The position numbers and the translations under genes were made by a program. This document shows positions 53,054 through 62,543 of a stretch of 64,000 nt of DNA, in pieces. Numbering within the stretch: position 1 is the first letter of the stretch; every line of letters begins with the position of its first letter. This DNA comes from Roseicyclus persicicus (GTDB lineage: Bacteria > Pseudomonadota > Alphaproteobacteria > Rhodobacterales > Rhodobacteraceae). The notes beneath the pieces were generated by a model. That model did not search any database. It was not told the DNA's origin and saw only the letters and a program-made list of their open reading frames with translations. The stretch covers positions 333,501 to 397,500 of the forward strand of contig NZ_JAAZQQ010000003.1 in the NCBI RefSeq assembly GCF_012395815.1, written 5' to 3'.

Positions 53054-53219
53054 GGACCCGCGAGGCCAACACGATGGATCACGAGCCGCACGGCCCGAGC
53101 CCGGCGCCCGGCCGCTTGGGTGACGGGTCTATAGAAGGATTGGCATGGGGGTTCAAGAGCTTTTGGCTTGGCGCGAAATGCCGCTATATCTGAGCGCAGG
53201 AGACCCGACCGGAGCGCGC

Positions 53220-54077
53220 ATGCACCCTGCCTTCCGACTAGACCGGCCGCACGAGCTGTTGACGCCCGTGGTGGTGGCGTCGCCCCATTCCGGGCGTCAT
53301 TATCCCGCGTCCTTCCTGCGCCAGACGGTGCTGGACGAGCGCGCGATCCGGTCGTCGGAGGATGCCTACATGGACCTGCTGGTCGAGGCGGCGCCGCGGC
53401 TGGGGGCGCCGCTGCTGGCGGCGGAATACCCGCGCGCCTGGCTCGACCTCAACCGCAGCCCCGAGGAGATGGACCCGGGCGTGGTCGACGGGGTGGGGCG
53501 CGTGGTGCAGACGCCGCGGATCTCGTCGGGGCTGGGGGTGATTCCCCGCGTCGTGGCGAACGGGCGCGCGATCTACCGGGGCAAGCTGACCCGGGCCGAG
53601 GCCGAGGCGCGGATCGCGCAGGTCTGGCGGCCCTACCACGCCGCGCTGGACGGGCTGATGGCCGAGGCGCAGGCGGCCTTCGGCGAGGCGGTGCTGCTGG
53701 ATTTCCACTCGATGCCGCACGAGGCGCTGGACAGCGTGTCGCGCCCCGGCCAGCCGCGGCCGGAGGTGGTGCTGGGCGACCGTTTCGGCGCCTCGGCCGC
53801 GGGCGAGGTGCTGGACGCGCTGGAGGACGGGTTCCTGTCGGAGGGGCTGACGGTGGTGCGCAACGCGCCCTTCGCCGGGGCCTTCGTGGCGCAGCAGTAC
53901 GGCAGGCCCGCGCGCGGGCGCCACGCGGTGCAGGTGGAGATCGACCGGTCGCTCTACATGAACGAGCGGCTGGTGCGGCCGAACGCGAATTTCGACACGG
54001 TGAAGCGGATCCTGACCTCGGTGATCGACCGGGTGATCGCGGCCCGGCCGGGGCGGGTGCCGCTGGCGGCGGAATGA
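53220..54077 (+). CDS. N-formylglutamate amidohydrolase family protein
   Basis: This 285-residue zinc amidohydrolase (PF05013) would hydrolyse N-formyl-L-glutamate or a related formylated or acylated amino acid. Motifs are VVVASPHSGRHYPASFL, SEDAYMDLLVEAA, YPRAWLDLNRSPEEMDP and LLDFHSMPH, then RHAVQVEIDRSLYMNE. No hut genes are nearby, so a role in histidine breakdown is unproven. ATG 53220 is selected; an in-frame ATG at 53145 lies in a probable promoter. It overlaps the next gene by four bases. Confidence 0.9.
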   Translation: MHPAFRLDRPHELLTPVVVASPHSGRHYPASFLRQTVLDERAIRSSEDAYMDLLVEAAPRLGAPLLAAEYPRAWLDLNRSPEEMDPGVVDGVGRVVQTPRISSGLGVIPRVVANGRAIYRGKLTRAEAEARIAQVWRPYHAALDGLMAEAQAAFGEAVLLDFHSMPHEALDSVSRPGQPRPEVVLGDRFGASAAGEVLDALEDGFLSEGLTVVRNAPFAGAFVAQQYGRPARGRHAVQVEIDRSLYMNERLVRPNANFDTVKRILTSVIDRVIAARPGRVPLAAE

Positions 54078-54448
54078 CCACGCCGCTGGGCCTGTTGTTC
54101 CTTGTGAAGATCGTCGTCACGGCGCTGGGTGTCGCGGCGCCGCTGCTCGTCGCGCCGACGGCGCTCCTCGCCCGGGTGGCGGGGGTGGCTGACGCCGGGC
54201 CGCTGTTCCGGCTTTACGGGGTGGCGATCCTGGCACTGCTGGTGGGCTACGGCTTCGGTCTGGCCGATGTCGCGGCCGGCCGGCTTCCGGTGGGTCTGTT
54301 GTGGGTGGCGGTGGTCAGCAACCTGGGCGCGGCGGCGGTGCTGCTGCGGATGCGCCCGCTGCCGATGCGGGCGGCCGGCGTGCTGTTCGGGCTGATCGGT
54401 CTTGGGGCGGGGCTGGGGCTGCTGCTGCCTGGCGTGATGCTGGGCTGA
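54074..54448 (+). CDS. four-helix membrane protein of unknown function
   Basis: This 124-residue protein has four hydrophobic segments (GLLFLVKIVVTALGVAAPLLV, LFRLYGVAILALLVGYGFGL, LPVGLLWVAVVSNLGAAAVLL, AAGVLFGLIGLGAGLGLLLPG). It overlaps the N-formylglutamate amidohydrolase stop (ATGA). Similar proteins are common hypothetical membrane proteins in the order; function unknown. Confidence 0.75.
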   Translation: MTTPLGLLFLVKIVVTALGVAAPLLVAPTALLARVAGVADAGPLFRLYGVAILALLVGYGFGLADVAAGRLPVGLLWVAVVSNLGAAAVLLRMRPLPMRAAGVLFGLIGLGAGLGLLLPGVMLG

Positions 54449-54489
54449 GGCGGTGCAGGGGGGCCAGCCCCCCGTCGCCTTTGGCGACT

Positions 54490-54530
54490 CCCCCCGGAGT
54501 ATTTCCGAAGCATAGATGCGGTGGGTCGGG
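54490..54530 (+). repeat. dispersed intergenic repeat, copy E
   Basis: A GTCGCC-TTT-GGCGAC hairpin is followed by CCCCCCGGAGTATTT and GAAGCATAGATG, a diverged core. It lies between convergent genes (membrane protein and dinB). Confidence 0.65.
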
Positions 54531-54539
54531 GCTTTCGGG

Positions 54540-55793
54540 TCAGCGCAGCGCGCGGCCCTTGAGGATCGCGTCCTCGCCGAAGCGGGCGCGGATAGCGTCG
54601 GTGGCGCGTTCGGCGGCGATGCGGCGGGCCTCCTGCGGGTCGAGGAGGTTGCCCGAGCGGTCGGCGGTGTCGGCGGGGACGAGGTCGGAGAGGCCGACGC
54701 CGATCAGGCGGTAGGGGCGCGGGTGGTCGGCCTGGTCGTAGAGCGCGCGGGCGGCGCGGTAGATCCGGTCGGCTATCTGGGTGCCGTCGGGCAGGGTCTG
54801 GCGGCGGGTGACGAGGCGGAAGTCGTCGCGCTTGAGCTTGAGGGTGACGGTGCGGCCCGCCAGCCCCTTGGCCTTGGCGCGGTCGGCCACCTTTTCGGCC
54901 AGCCGCCAGATGTGGCCGTCCAGCAGGTCGGGGTCGGCGATGTCGTCGGAAAAGGTGGTCTCGGTCGAGATCGACTTGACCGCGCGGTCGGGCGAGACGC
55001 GGCGGTGGTCCTCGCCGCGGGCGAGGTGCCAGAGCCGGTCGCCCATGGCGCCAAAGCGCGCCTGCAGGTCGGCGCGGTCCCAGCGGCGGAGGTCGGCGAA
55101 GGTGCGGATGCCGACCTTGTCGAGCGACGCCTGCCCGGCCTCGCCGATGCCCCAGATCATGCGCACGGGCTTGTCGCGGAGGAAGTCCATCGTCTCGGCC
55201 TTGCCGATCACGGAGAAGCCGCGGGGCTTGTCGAGGTCGGAGGCGAGTTTCGCCAGGAACTTGTTGTGGCTGAGGCCGATGGAGCCGGTGATGCCGAGCT
55301 CGGCCTGCATCCGCTTGACCAGGCGGGCGAGAAGGACGGCGGGGGCCGCGCCGTGCAGCCGGGCGGTGCCGGAGAGGTCGAGGAAGGCCTCGTCGAGCGA
55401 CAGGGGCTCGATGGCGGGGGTGAGGTCCTGCATCATGGCGCGGATCTGGCGCGAGACGGCGGCGTAGACGTCCATCCGGCCTTTCACGACGACGGCCTCG
55501 GGGCAGAGTTTCAGCGCCTGGAACATCGGCATGGCCGAGCGCACGCCCTTGATGCGGGCGATGTAGCAGGCGGTGGAGACGACGCCGCGCCGGCCGCCCC
55601 CGATGATGACGGGCTTGTCGCGGAGGGCCGGGTTGTCGCGTTTCTCGACCGAGGCGTAGAAGGCGTCGCAATCCATGTGGGCGATGGAGAGATCCCACAG
55701 CTCGGGGTGCGACGTCAGGCGCGGGCTGCCGCAGGCGGGGCAGCGGCGTCCGGTGTCGAAGGCGTGCAGGCAGTCGCGGCAGAGGGCGGGCAT
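54540..55793 (-). CDS. dinB: DNA polymerase IV with N-terminal zinc-ribbon-like extension
   Basis: This 417-residue Y-family translesion polymerase has both catalytic sites intact: IAHMDCDAFYASVE (Asp41, Asp43) and LSLDEAFLDL (Asp134, Glu135). The little-finger and hairpin regions follow (GLSHNKFLAKLASD, MIWGIGEAGQASL). An extra 35-residue N-terminus carries CxxC-x(9)-CPAC (CRDCLHAF and RRCPACGS), a zinc-ribbon-like extension seen in some alphaproteobacterial DinB. No LexA box is evident at its start, unlike imuB. Confidence 0.95.
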   Translation of the reverse strand: MPALCRDCLHAFDTGRRCPACGSPRLTSHPELWDLSIAHMDCDAFYASVEKRDNPALRDKPVIIGGGRRGVVSTACYIARIKGVRSAMPMFQALKLCPEAVVVKGRMDVYAAVSRQIRAMMQDLTPAIEPLSLDEAFLDLSGTARLHGAAPAVLLARLVKRMQAELGITGSIGLSHNKFLAKLASDLDKPRGFSVIGKAETMDFLRDKPVRMIWGIGEAGQASLDKVGIRTFADLRRWDRADLQARFGAMGDRLWHLARGEDHRRVSPDRAVKSISTETTFSDDIADPDLLDGHIWRLAEKVADRAKAKGLAGRTVTLKLKRDDFRLVTRRQTLPDGTQIADRIYRAARALYDQADHPRPYRLIGVGLSDLVPADTADRSGNLLDPQEARRIAAERATDAIRARFGEDAILKGRALR

Positions 55794-55889
55794 GGTGCGC
55801 AGGATAGGCGCTTTGCCGCGGGCGCGGAAGCGGGCGCTGTGCAGGCGCAGCATCTGTGGCAGGATGGGCGGAGCCAGGGAGAGTCGCCC

Positions 55890-56186
55890 ATGGACCGGGA
55901 CCAGACCGTGGATTGCAGGGGCCCCGAGGGGGCCGTCACGCCGATCGCGGCGTGGAAGGTGGAGATGCTGCGCAAGGCCATCCTGCACGCGGTCGACCGG
56001 GCGGGGCCGGGCGGCCTGCCGCTGGCCGAGCTGGCGGGCGCGGTGCGGGCGCGGCTGTCGGCGGGCGACCTGGCGCGGCTGGGCGCGCTGGGCTGGCACT
56101 GCACCGCGGTGCGGCACGAGATGGAGGCCGCGGGCGAGATCGTCGCGGCAAGGGACGGCGGCGCGCCGCGGCTGCGGCGGAGCTGA
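55890..56186 (+). CDS. hypothetical protein (DUF6958-like)
   Basis: This 98-residue protein is helical and winged-helix-like: TPIAAWKVEMLRKAILHAVD, GLPLAELAGAVRARLSAGDL, WHCTAVRHEMEAAGEIVAARD. This arrangement resembles the DUF6958 group, but the match is by eye. It is divergent from dinB, with 96 bases between starts. Confidence 0.6.
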   Translation: MDRDQTVDCRGPEGAVTPIAAWKVEMLRKAILHAVDRAGPGGLPLAELAGAVRARLSAGDLARLGALGWHCTAVRHEMEAAGEIVAARDGGAPRLRRS

Positions 56187-56273
56187 AGGGGGGAGGCCGG
56201 GTGGGGAATTCCCCCGCCCGGCGGCGTCATTTTGGTGTAGCTTTGCGGTCCGGCCCCCCGCATACCTTGCGCC

Positions 56274-57194
56274 ATGAAGCCCGAGGACCAACAGACGAGT
56301 GTACCGATGGAAGACCTGATCGCCACGCTGGTGGGCGGGAATCTCGTGATTCTCCTGCTCGCCCTCTTCATCATCCTCTGCATCTTCCTGGCCATCCGCA
56401 TCGTGCCGCAGTCCGAGCAGCACGTGGTGGAGCGGTTCGGCCGGCTGAAGTCGGTGCTCGGACCGGGGATCAACTTCATCGTGCCCTTCCTCGACCGGGT
56501 GGCGCACAAGGTGTCGATCCTGGAGCGGCAGCTGCCGACCGCCAGCCAGGACGCCATCACGCTCGACAACGTGCTGCTGGTGGTCGAGACCAGCGTGTTC
56601 TACCGCGTGCTGGAGCCGGAAAAGACGGTCTACCGCATCCGGGACGTGGACGCGGCCATCGCCACCACGGTCGCCGGCATCGTGCGCGCCGAGATCGGCA
56701 AGATGGAGCTGGACGAGGTGCAGTCGAACCGCGCCAGCCTGATCACGCGGATCAAGGAAAGCGTCGAGGGCGCGGTGAACGACTGGGGCATCGAGGTGAC
56801 GCGGGCCGAGATCCTCGACGTCGGTCTCGACCAGGCGACGCGGGACGCGATGCTGCAGCAGCTGAACGCCGAGCGCGAGCGCCGCGCCGCGGTGACGCGG
56901 GCCGAGGGCCAGAAGCGGGCGGTGGAGCTGGCGGCCGACGCCGAGCTCTACGCCGCGCGGCAGCAGGCCGAGGCGCGCCGGGTCGAGGCCGACGCCGAGG
57001 CCTATGCCACCGGCGTGGTGGCCGAGGCCATCGCGCGCGGGGGTCTCGAGGCGGTGCAGTACAACATCGCGCTGGAGCAGGTGAAGGCGATCGCGCAGGT
57101 CGCCAAGGGCCAGGGCAGCCAGACGATCATCGTGCCGGCCGACGCGGTGGATGCCTTCGGCAAGGCGTTCCAGATGCTGAAGGGGCGCGGCTGA
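56274..57194 (+). CDS. SPFH-domain membrane protein (stomatin/QmcA-like)
   Basis: This 306-residue band-7 protein has one N-terminal membrane helix (LVILLLALFIILCIFLAIRIV), the SPFH domain (VVERFGRLKSVLGPGINFIVPFLD, VYRVLEPEK-like), and a long Ala/Glu-rich coiled coil that would drive oligomerisation. These form large membrane microdomain scaffolds linked to protease control. An ATG at 56307 is an alternative start. The stop overlaps the nfeD-type gene start by one base. Confidence 0.93.
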   Translation: MKPEDQQTSVPMEDLIATLVGGNLVILLLALFIILCIFLAIRIVPQSEQHVVERFGRLKSVLGPGINFIVPFLDRVAHKVSILERQLPTASQDAITLDNVLLVVETSVFYRVLEPEKTVYRIRDVDAAIATTVAGIVRAEIGKMELDEVQSNRASLITRIKESVEGAVNDWGIEVTRAEILDVGLDQATRDAMLQQLNAERERRAAVTRAEGQKRAVELAADAELYAARQQAEARRVEADAEAYATGVVAEAIARGGLEAVQYNIALEQVKAIAQVAKGQGSQTIIVPADAVDAFGKAFQMLKGRG

Positions 57195-57478
57195 TGTGGG
57201 CCGAATGGTGGGTCTGGGGCGCGGCGGCGGTGGTGCTGGCCATCGGCGAGGTGATCCTGCCGGGCTTCGTCCTGCTGGGCTTTGCCGCAGGGGCGGCGGT
57301 GGTGGCGCTGCTGCTGCTGGTGGGCGGGCCGCTGGCCGTCTGGCTTGCGGGGTCCTGGCCGCTGCTGGCGCTGGTCTTCGCGGTGGTGTCGCTGGTGGCG
57401 TGGCTGGTGCTGCGGCGCTGGGCGGGCGTCTACCGGGGGCAGGTGCGGACCTTCGACCGCGACATCAACGACAACTGA
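57194..57478 (+). CDS. NfeD family protein
   Basis: This 94-residue protein has two or three membrane helices (WWVWGAAAVVLAIGEVILPGFVL and LLALVFAVVSLVAWLVL). It lacks the C-terminal OB domain of longer NfeD proteins, as the short type does. It is translationally coupled to the SPFH gene, the universal NfeD-SPFH pairing. Its stop abuts the convergent next gene's stop. Confidence 0.9.
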   Translation: MWAEWWVWGAAAVVLAIGEVILPGFVLLGFAAGAAVVALLLLVGGPLAVWLAGSWPLLALVFAVVSLVAWLVLRRWAGVYRGQVRTFDRDINDN

Positions 57479-58234
57479 TTACTCGGCCGATCCCGCGATG
57501 CGGAAGCCGAGCGGCCGGGTCAGGGCGTGGCCCTTGACCAGCCAGGCGACGGCGAAGGCGAGGACGCCGGCGGTTTCCACCCAGAAGATGTAGTTCACCG
57601 CGCGCATCTGGTCCTTGAAGGGGAGGGCGAGATAGGCCAGCGCGGCGAGGATCGCGGCGATCAGGATGCCGCCGCAAATATAGTAGGTCAGGTGTTCGAG
57701 GCTGAGGGCCGGGCCGCCGTCGGGCCGCCGCCGCCCGCCCATCGGGAACAGCACGAGGCAGAACCACGCCAGCGCGAGGAAGAACACCGCCGCGCAGGCG
57801 AAATGCAGCGGCCCGGTCAGGAAATGCAGCCCGGTCAGGAGCGTGGGGTCGGGCAGGGCGCCGGCGCAGGCGCCGGGCGTGCCCCCCGCGAGGCAGCGGG
57901 CATGGGCCGGGTCGGCGCCCGCGGGCAGGAAGGCGACCCCGAGCGCGGCCAGCCCGGCGATGATCGAGGTGGCCCGGTCGCCCAGAGGGAAGATCGCAGG
58001 CCGCGCCCGGTAGCCGCGGTAGGACAGCAGGAACACCCCGATGGCGGTGAGGCAGCCCACGAACACGTCGCCCATGGCCGTGTAGTAGAATTCCGAGATC
58101 GAGGGCTGCATCCGCCCGGCCCCGGATTGCCCGTAGGCGTAGAGCGCGACGGGCAGGATCAGGCCGAGCAGGCCGATCCCCTGCCGCACGGCGAGGAAAT
58201 GGAGATCAAGGCGGGGGTCATCGTCACGCAGCAT
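57479..58234 (-). CDS. hypothetical multi-pass membrane protein
   Basis: This 251-residue protein has six or seven hydrophobic segments. Motifs are GIGLLGLILPVALYAYGQ, MQPSISEFYYTAMGDVFVG, CLTAIGVFLLSYRGY and GLHFLTGPLHFACAAVFF. It resembles DUF998-type or similar conserved membrane proteins with SISEFYYT near the first loop; function unknown. Two extra Cys in a loop (ARCLAGGTPGACAG) could form a periplasmic disulfide. Confidence 0.75.
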   Translation of the reverse strand: MLRDDDPRLDLHFLAVRQGIGLLGLILPVALYAYGQSGAGRMQPSISEFYYTAMGDVFVGCLTAIGVFLLSYRGYRARPAIFPLGDRATSIIAGLAALGVAFLPAGADPAHARCLAGGTPGACAGALPDPTLLTGLHFLTGPLHFACAAVFFLALAWFCLVLFPMGGRRRPDGGPALSLEHLTYYICGGILIAAILAALAYLALPFKDQMRAVNYIFWVETAGVLAFAVAWLVKGHALTRPLGFRIAGSAE

Positions 58235-58289
58235 GGCATCCTCCGGCGTCGGGCGCGCGGAGGATAGCACGGATCGCGCCGGGGTGGGG

Positions 58290-58979
58290 TCAGGGCAGCT
58301 CGGCCAGGATCGCCCGCGCGGCGGCGCGCGGGTCGGGCGCCTGCCAGACAGGGCGGCCGACGACGATGTGGTCGGCGCCGTCGGCGATGGCGGCGGCAGG
58401 GGTGGCGATGCGCTTCTGGTCACCCGCGTCGCTGCCGGCGGGGCGGACGCCGGGCGTGACGATCAGGCGGCCCGCGGCCTCGGGCAGCGCGCGGATCAGG
58501 GCGGCCTCGTGCGGCGAGGCGATGACGCCGTCGGCCCCGGCCTCGAAGGCGCGGGCCGCGCGGGTGGCGACGATGTCGGCCATGTTGCCCGGCACGATCA
58601 GGTTGGCGTCGAGGTCGGCGCGGTCGTTCGAGGTCAGGATCGTGACGGCGAGGATCTTGAGCCCCGTGCCCGCCGCGCCCTGTTTCGCGGCGCGCACCAC
58701 CTGCGGGTCGCCGTGAACGGTGAGGAAATCGAGGTCGTAGGCCGCGATCCCGCGCACCGCCTTTTCCACCGTCGCGCCGATGTCGAAGAACTTCATGTCG
58801 AGGAAGATGCGCTTGCCGTGGTCCTGCTTGAGCTCGTTGGCGAGCGCGAGGCCGCCGCCGGTCAGCATCCCCAGCCCGATCTTGTAGAACGAGACCGCGT
58901 CGCCGATCCGCGCGGCGAGGTCCAGGCCCTGCAGGGCGTTGGCGACGTCGAGGGCGACGATCAGGCGGTCATCGGACAT
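58290..58979 (-). CDS. pyrF: Orotidine 5'-phosphate decarboxylase
   Basis: This 229-residue TIM barrel decarboxylates OMP to UMP, the last step of pyrimidine synthesis. The catalytic Asp-Lys-Asp set is visible in LDMKFFDI (K63 between D61 and D66), with VALDV at the first strand, LTVHGD, VTPGVRPAGSD and the phosphate-binding IVVGRPVW near the end. Length is normal. Confidence 0.97.
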   Translation of the reverse strand: MSDDRLIVALDVANALQGLDLAARIGDAVSFYKIGLGMLTGGGLALANELKQDHGKRIFLDMKFFDIGATVEKAVRGIAAYDLDFLTVHGDPQVVRAAKQGAAGTGLKILAVTILTSNDRADLDANLIVPGNMADIVATRAARAFEAGADGVIASPHEAALIRALPEAAGRLIVTPGVRPAGSDAGDQKRIATPAAAIADGADHIVVGRPVWQAPDPRAAARAILAELP

Positions 58980-59128
58980 GGGGCTGGCCTTTCGGATGCG
59001 AGGGTCGCCCGTTCCTAGGGGGGTGCGCGCCCGCTGTCCATCGGGTCGGGGGGCGCCGGCACAAAGGGAGGCGCCCCCCTGCGCGACCAGAACACACGCG
59101 GCCGCGCGGTCCGTTGTGACAAATCCTG

Positions 59129-59151
59129 AACATTCCGCCTAGGGGAATGTT
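59129..59151. promoter_or_regulatory. inverted repeat AACATTCC-N7-GGAATGTT
   Basis: Perfect eight-base arms (59129-59136 and 59144-59151) flank a seven-base spacer, about 25 bases upstream of the clpB -35 candidate. It looks like an operator for a dimeric repressor, or a stem in the pyrF leader. It does not match the CIRCE element. Confidence 0.5.
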
Positions 59152-59174
59152 GCCGCGCTTTCCCTCGCCCGTGA

Positions 59175-59203
59175 CTTGCAGGGCGAGGCGCCGCTTCCCA
59201 CAT
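59175..59203 (+). promoter_or_regulatory. candidate sigma-32 (RpoH) promoter of clpB
   Basis: CTTGCA (59175-59180) and CCCACAT (59197-59203) lie 16 bases apart. This resembles the heat-shock consensus CTTGAA-N13-17-CCCCAT and is placed 80 bases before the clpB ATG, as expected for a chaperone gene. Confidence 0.5.
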
Positions 59204-59282
59204 GGATGGTCGAGGCCCACGGGCCGCCATGCCGCGATGCCGGGTGGTGGCCGAACCGGGCGCTTGCGAGAGGAGAGACGAC

Positions 59283-61898
59283 ATGAACTTGGAGAAGTTC
59301 ACGGACCGGGCGCGCGGGTTCCTGCAGGCCGCGCAGACGATCGCCCAGCGGGAGGACCACCAGAAGCTGGCCCCCGAGCACCTGCTGAAAGCCCTGATGG
59401 ATGACGAACAGGGGCTGGCCGCGACGCTGATCAAGCGGGCGGGCGGCGCGCCGGAGCGCGTGCGCGAGGCGCTGGAGCTGTCGATGCGCAAGCTGCCCAA
59501 GGTGACGGGCGACGCGGGCCAGATCTACATCGACAAGCAGACCGCCAAGGTTCTGGACGAGGCCGAGAAGATCGCCAAGAAGGCCGGCGACAGCTTTGTC
59601 GCGGTCGAACGCATCCTGACCGCGCTGGCCGTGGTCACGAGCCCGGCGCGCGAGGCGCTGGAGGCGGGCGCGGTGAACGCGCAGGCGCTGAACGCCGCGA
59701 TCAACGATCTGCGCAAGGGCCGCACGGCGGATTCGGCCGGGGCCGAGGACAGCTACGAGGCGCTGAAGAAATACGCCCGCGACCTGACCGCGGCGGCGCG
59801 CGAGGGCAAGATCGACCCGATCATCGGGAGGGATGAAGAGATCCGCCGCGCGATGCAGGTGCTGAGCCGCCGGACCAAGAACAACCCGGTGCTGATCGGG
59901 GAGCCCGGCGTCGGCAAGACTGCCATCGCCGAGGGCTTGGCGCTGCGGATCGTGAACGGCGACGTGCCCGAGAGCCTGCGGAACAAGACCCTGATGGCGC
60001 TCGACATGGGCGCGCTGATCGCGGGGGCGAAGTATCGCGGTGAGTTCGAGGAGCGGCTGAAGGCCGTTCTGGGCGAGATCACCGCCGCGGCGGGCGAGAT
60101 CATCCTGTTCATCGACGAGATGCACACGCTGGTGGGCGCGGGCAAGACGGACGGGGCGATGGACGCCGCGAACCTGATCAAGCCGGCGCTGGCCCGCGGC
60201 GAGCTGCACTGCGTGGGCGCCACCACGCTGGATGAATACCGCAAGTACGTGGAGAAGGACGCGGCGCTGGCCCGCCGGTTCCAGCCGCTGCTGGTGGAGG
60301 AGCCGACGGTGGAGGACACCGTATCGATCCTGCGCGGCATCAAGGAGAAGTACGAGATGCACCACGGCGTGCGCATCTCGGACGCGGCGCTGGTTGCGGC
60401 CGCCACGCTGTCGCACCGCTACATCACCGACCGTTTCCTGCCCGACAAGGCGATCGACCTGGTGGACGAGGCCGCCAGCCGCCTGCGGATGGAAGTGGAC
60501 AGCAAGCCCGAGGAGCTGGACGCGCTCGACCGGCAGATCCTGCAGATGCAGATCGAGGCCGAGGCCCTGAAGAAGGAGGACGACCAGGCCTCGAAGGACC
60601 GGCTGCAGAAGCTGGAGAAGGACCTGGGCGATCTGCAGCAGCAGTCGGCCGAGCTGACCGCCAAGTGGCAGGCCGAGCGCGACAGGCTGGACTCGGCCCG
60701 CACTCTGAAGGAGCGGCTGGACCACGCCCGCGCCGAGCTGGAGCAGGCCAAGCGGAACGGCGACCTCGCGCGCGCGGGCGAGCTGTCCTACGGCGTGATC
60801 CCGCAGCTGGAAAAGGAGCTGGCCGCGGCCGAGAGCCAGGACGAGGACGTGCTGGTCGAGGAGGCCGTGCGGCCTGAGCAGATCGCGGGCGTCGTCGAGC
60901 GCTGGACCGGCGTGCCGGTGTCCAAGATGCTGGAGGGCGAGCGCGAGAAGCTGTTGCGCATGGAGGACGAGCTGGGCCGCCGGGTCATCGGCCAGATGCA
61001 GGCGGTCAGCGCCGTCAGCCGCGCGGTGCGTCGCGCGCGGGCCGGCCTGCAGGACGAGAACCGGCCGCTGGGGTCGTTCCTGTTCCTCGGGCCGACCGGT
61101 GTCGGCAAGACCGAGCTGACCAAGGCGCTGGCGGAATACCTGTTCGACGACGACCAGGCGATGGTGCGGATCGATATGAGCGAGTTCATGGAGAAGCACT
61201 CGGTCGCCCGGCTGATCGGCGCACCGCCCGGCTATGTCGGCTATGACGAGGGCGGGGTGCTGACCGAGGCGGTGCGGCGCCGGCCCTACCAGGTGGTGCT
61301 GTTCGACGAGGTCGAGAAGGCGCACCCCGAGGTGTTCAACGTGCTGTTGCAGGTGCTGGACGACGGCATCCTGACAGACGGGCAGGGGCGCACGGTCGAC
61401 TTCAAGCAGACGATCATCGTGCTGACCTCGAACCTCGGGTCGCAGGCTCTGAGCCAGCTGCCCGACGGGGCGGACGCGGCCGCGGCCAAGCGCGACGTGA
61501 TGGAGGCGGTGCGCGCCCATTTCCGGCCCGAGTTCCTGAACCGGCTGGACGACATGATCGTCTTTGACCGGCTGACCCGCGCGGACATGGACGGGATCGT
61601 GAAGATCCAGCTCAAGCGGCTGGAGAAGCGGCTGGCGCAGCGGAAGATCACGCTGGAGCTGGACGACGCGGCGATGTCGTGGCTGGCCGACGAGGGCTAC
61701 GATCCGGTGTTCGGCGCGCGGCCGCTGAAGCGGGTGATCCAGCGGTCGCTGCAGGACCAGCTGGCCGAGGCGATCCTGGCGGGCGACATCCTCGACGGCA
61801 GCACGGTCAAGGTCCATGCCGGGGTCGACGGGCTGATCGTGGGCGACCGCGTGGCGCCGTCGAACCGGCCGAAGCCGGGCGATGCCGTGGTGCACTGA
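59283..61898 (+). CDS. clpB: ATP-dependent disaggregase ClpB
   Basis: This 871-residue Hsp100 chaperone unfolds and rescues aggregated proteins with DnaK. Domains are an N domain (1-145), NBD1 with Walker A GEPGVGKT (206-213) and [13 protein letters not shown], a coiled-coil middle domain (about 410-525, Lys/Glu/Leu-rich), and NBD2 with [37 protein letters not shown] and SNLGSQ. Length is normal. Translation from ATG 59283 is favoured by GAGAGGAGAG just upstream. Confidence 0.97.
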   Translation: MNLEKFTDRARGFLQAAQTIAQREDHQKLAPEHLLKALMDDEQGLAATLIKRAGGAPERVREALELSMRKLPKVTGDAGQIYIDKQTAKVLDEAEKIAKKAGDSFVAVERILTALAVVTSPAREALEAGAVNAQALNAAINDLRKGRTADSAGAEDSYEALKKYARDLTAAAREGKIDPIIGRDEEIRRAMQVLSRRTKNNPVLIGEPGVGKTAIAEGLALRIVNGDVPESLRNKTLMALDMGALIAGAKYRGEFEERLKAVLGEITAAAGEIILFIDEMHTLVGAGKTDGAMDAANLIKPALARGELHCVGATTLDEYRKYVEKDAALARRFQPLLVEEPTVEDTVSILRGIKEKYEMHHGVRISDAALVAAATLSHRYITDRFLPDKAIDLVDEAASRLRMEVDSKPEELDALDRQILQMQIEAEALKKEDDQASKDRLQKLEKDLGDLQQQSAELTAKWQAERDRLDSARTLKERLDHARAELEQAKRNGDLARAGELSYGVIPQLEKELAAAESQDEDVLVEEAVRPEQIAGVVERWTGVPVSKMLEGEREKLLRMEDELGRRVIGQMQAVSAVSRAVRRARAGLQDENRPLGSFLFLGPTGVGKTELTKALAEYLFDDDQAMVRIDMSEFMEKHSVARLIGAPPGYVGYDEGGVLTEAVRRRPYQVVLFDEVEKAHPEVFNVLLQVLDDGILTDGQGRTVDFKQTIIVLTSNLGSQALSQLPDGADAAAAKRDVMEAVRAHFRPEFLNRLDDMIVFDRLTRADMDGIVKIQLKRLEKRLAQRKITLELDDAAMSWLADEGYDPVFGARPLKRVIQRSLQDQLAEAILAGDILDGSTVKVHAGVDGLIVGDRVAPSNRPKPGDAVVH

Positions 61899-61924
61899 GC
61901 GCGCGCGGACCGGCGAGACAGGGG

Positions 61925-61950
61925 AAAGGCGGGGCGTGGCCCCGCCTTTT
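61925..61950 (+). terminator. intrinsic terminator of clpB
   Basis: AAAGGCGGGGC pairs with GCCCCGCCTTT across a three-base loop, followed by TCC. It lies 27 bases after the clpB stop. Confidence 0.8.
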
Positions 61951-61977
61951 CCGTTTCGGGGGGGGGCGCGCGAACGA

Positions 61978-62011
61978 ACAACGCCCCCGGCCTGGGGCGC
62001 GGGGGCGTTGT
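61978..62011 (-). terminator. hairpin terminator of the fasciclin gene
   Basis: ACAACGCCCCCG (61978-61989) pairs with CGGGGGCGTTGT (62000-62011) around a 10-base loop. It lies between convergent clpB and the fasciclin gene and on the minus strand is followed by TCGTTCG, a moderate U-tract. Confidence 0.6.
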
Positions 62012-62063
62012 CTGGTCCGGGGTGCCGGGGGCGGGGAGGCGCCCCCGGCGGCATGGCCCGGGA

Positions 62064-62543
62064 TCACATCGGCGGCAGGATGACCTTGTCGATGACGTGG
62101 ATGACGCCGTTCGACGCCTCGATGTCGGCGGTCACGACGGACGCGTCGTTGATCATCACGCCGCTGTCGAGATCGACGGTGATCTCGCCGCCCTGCACGG
62201 TCGCAGCCATCATGCCGTCGGTCAGGTCGGTCGACATCACGGCGCCGGGGACGACGTGGTAGGTGAGGATCGCGATCAGCTGGTCACGGTTCTCGGGGAG
62301 GAGGAGGCTTTCGACGGTGCCCTCGGGCAGCGCGGCGAAGGCTTCATCGGTCGGCGCGAAGACGGTGAAGGGGCCTTCGCCCGACAGGGTCTCGACCAGG
62401 CCGGCCGCTTCGACGGCGGCGACGAGGGTGGTGAAGCTGCCGGCGCTGACGGCGGTTTCCACGATGTTCATGCCGTGGCCGCCGGCGAAGGCGGGCGCGG
62501 AGAGGGCGCTGGTGGCCGCGAGGGCAAGGATGGTCTTCCGCAT
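62064..62543 (-). CDS. exported fasciclin-domain protein
   Basis: This 159-residue protein has a signal peptide ([16 protein letters not shown]) and one fasciclin (FAS1) domain with the H1 box [17 protein letters not shown] and H2 box [16 protein letters not shown]. The central YH motif is present (TYHVVPG). FAS1 proteins mediate adhesion and are secreted or surface-bound; several alphaproteobacterial members are induced in stress or symbiosis. Confidence 0.93.
   Translation of the reverse strand: MRKTILALAATSALSAPAFAGGHGMNIVETAVSAGSFTTLVAAVEAAGLVETLSGEGPFTVFAPTDEAFAALPEGTVESLLLPENRDQLIAILTYHVVPGAVMSTDLTDGMMAATVQGGEITVDLDSGVMINDASVVTADIEASNGVIHVIDKVILPPM

Larger units (their letters stand above)
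58980..59282. other. pyrF/clpB divergent intergenic region
   Basis: No gene is seen in these 303 bases. The region holds an inverted repeat (59129-59151), a candidate heat-shock promoter (59175-59203) and a GAGAGGAGAG Shine-Dalgarno before the clpB ATG. Confidence 0.6.

Noticed and set aside
53145..53219. Longer start for the N-formylglutamate amidohydrolase
   Set aside because: The extra 25 codons lack family homology and run through probable promoter sequence; ATG 53220 fits the family better.
54540..55793. dinB as partner of imuB in a split SOS operon
   Set aside because: No LexA box is visible before dinB and the two genes are nearly 40 kb apart; a shared operon or proven partnership is not supported.
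59139..62054. 971-codon minus-strand frame over clpB
   Set aside because: The protein is His/Leu/Arg-rich and matches nothing; the sense frame is a clear ClpB.
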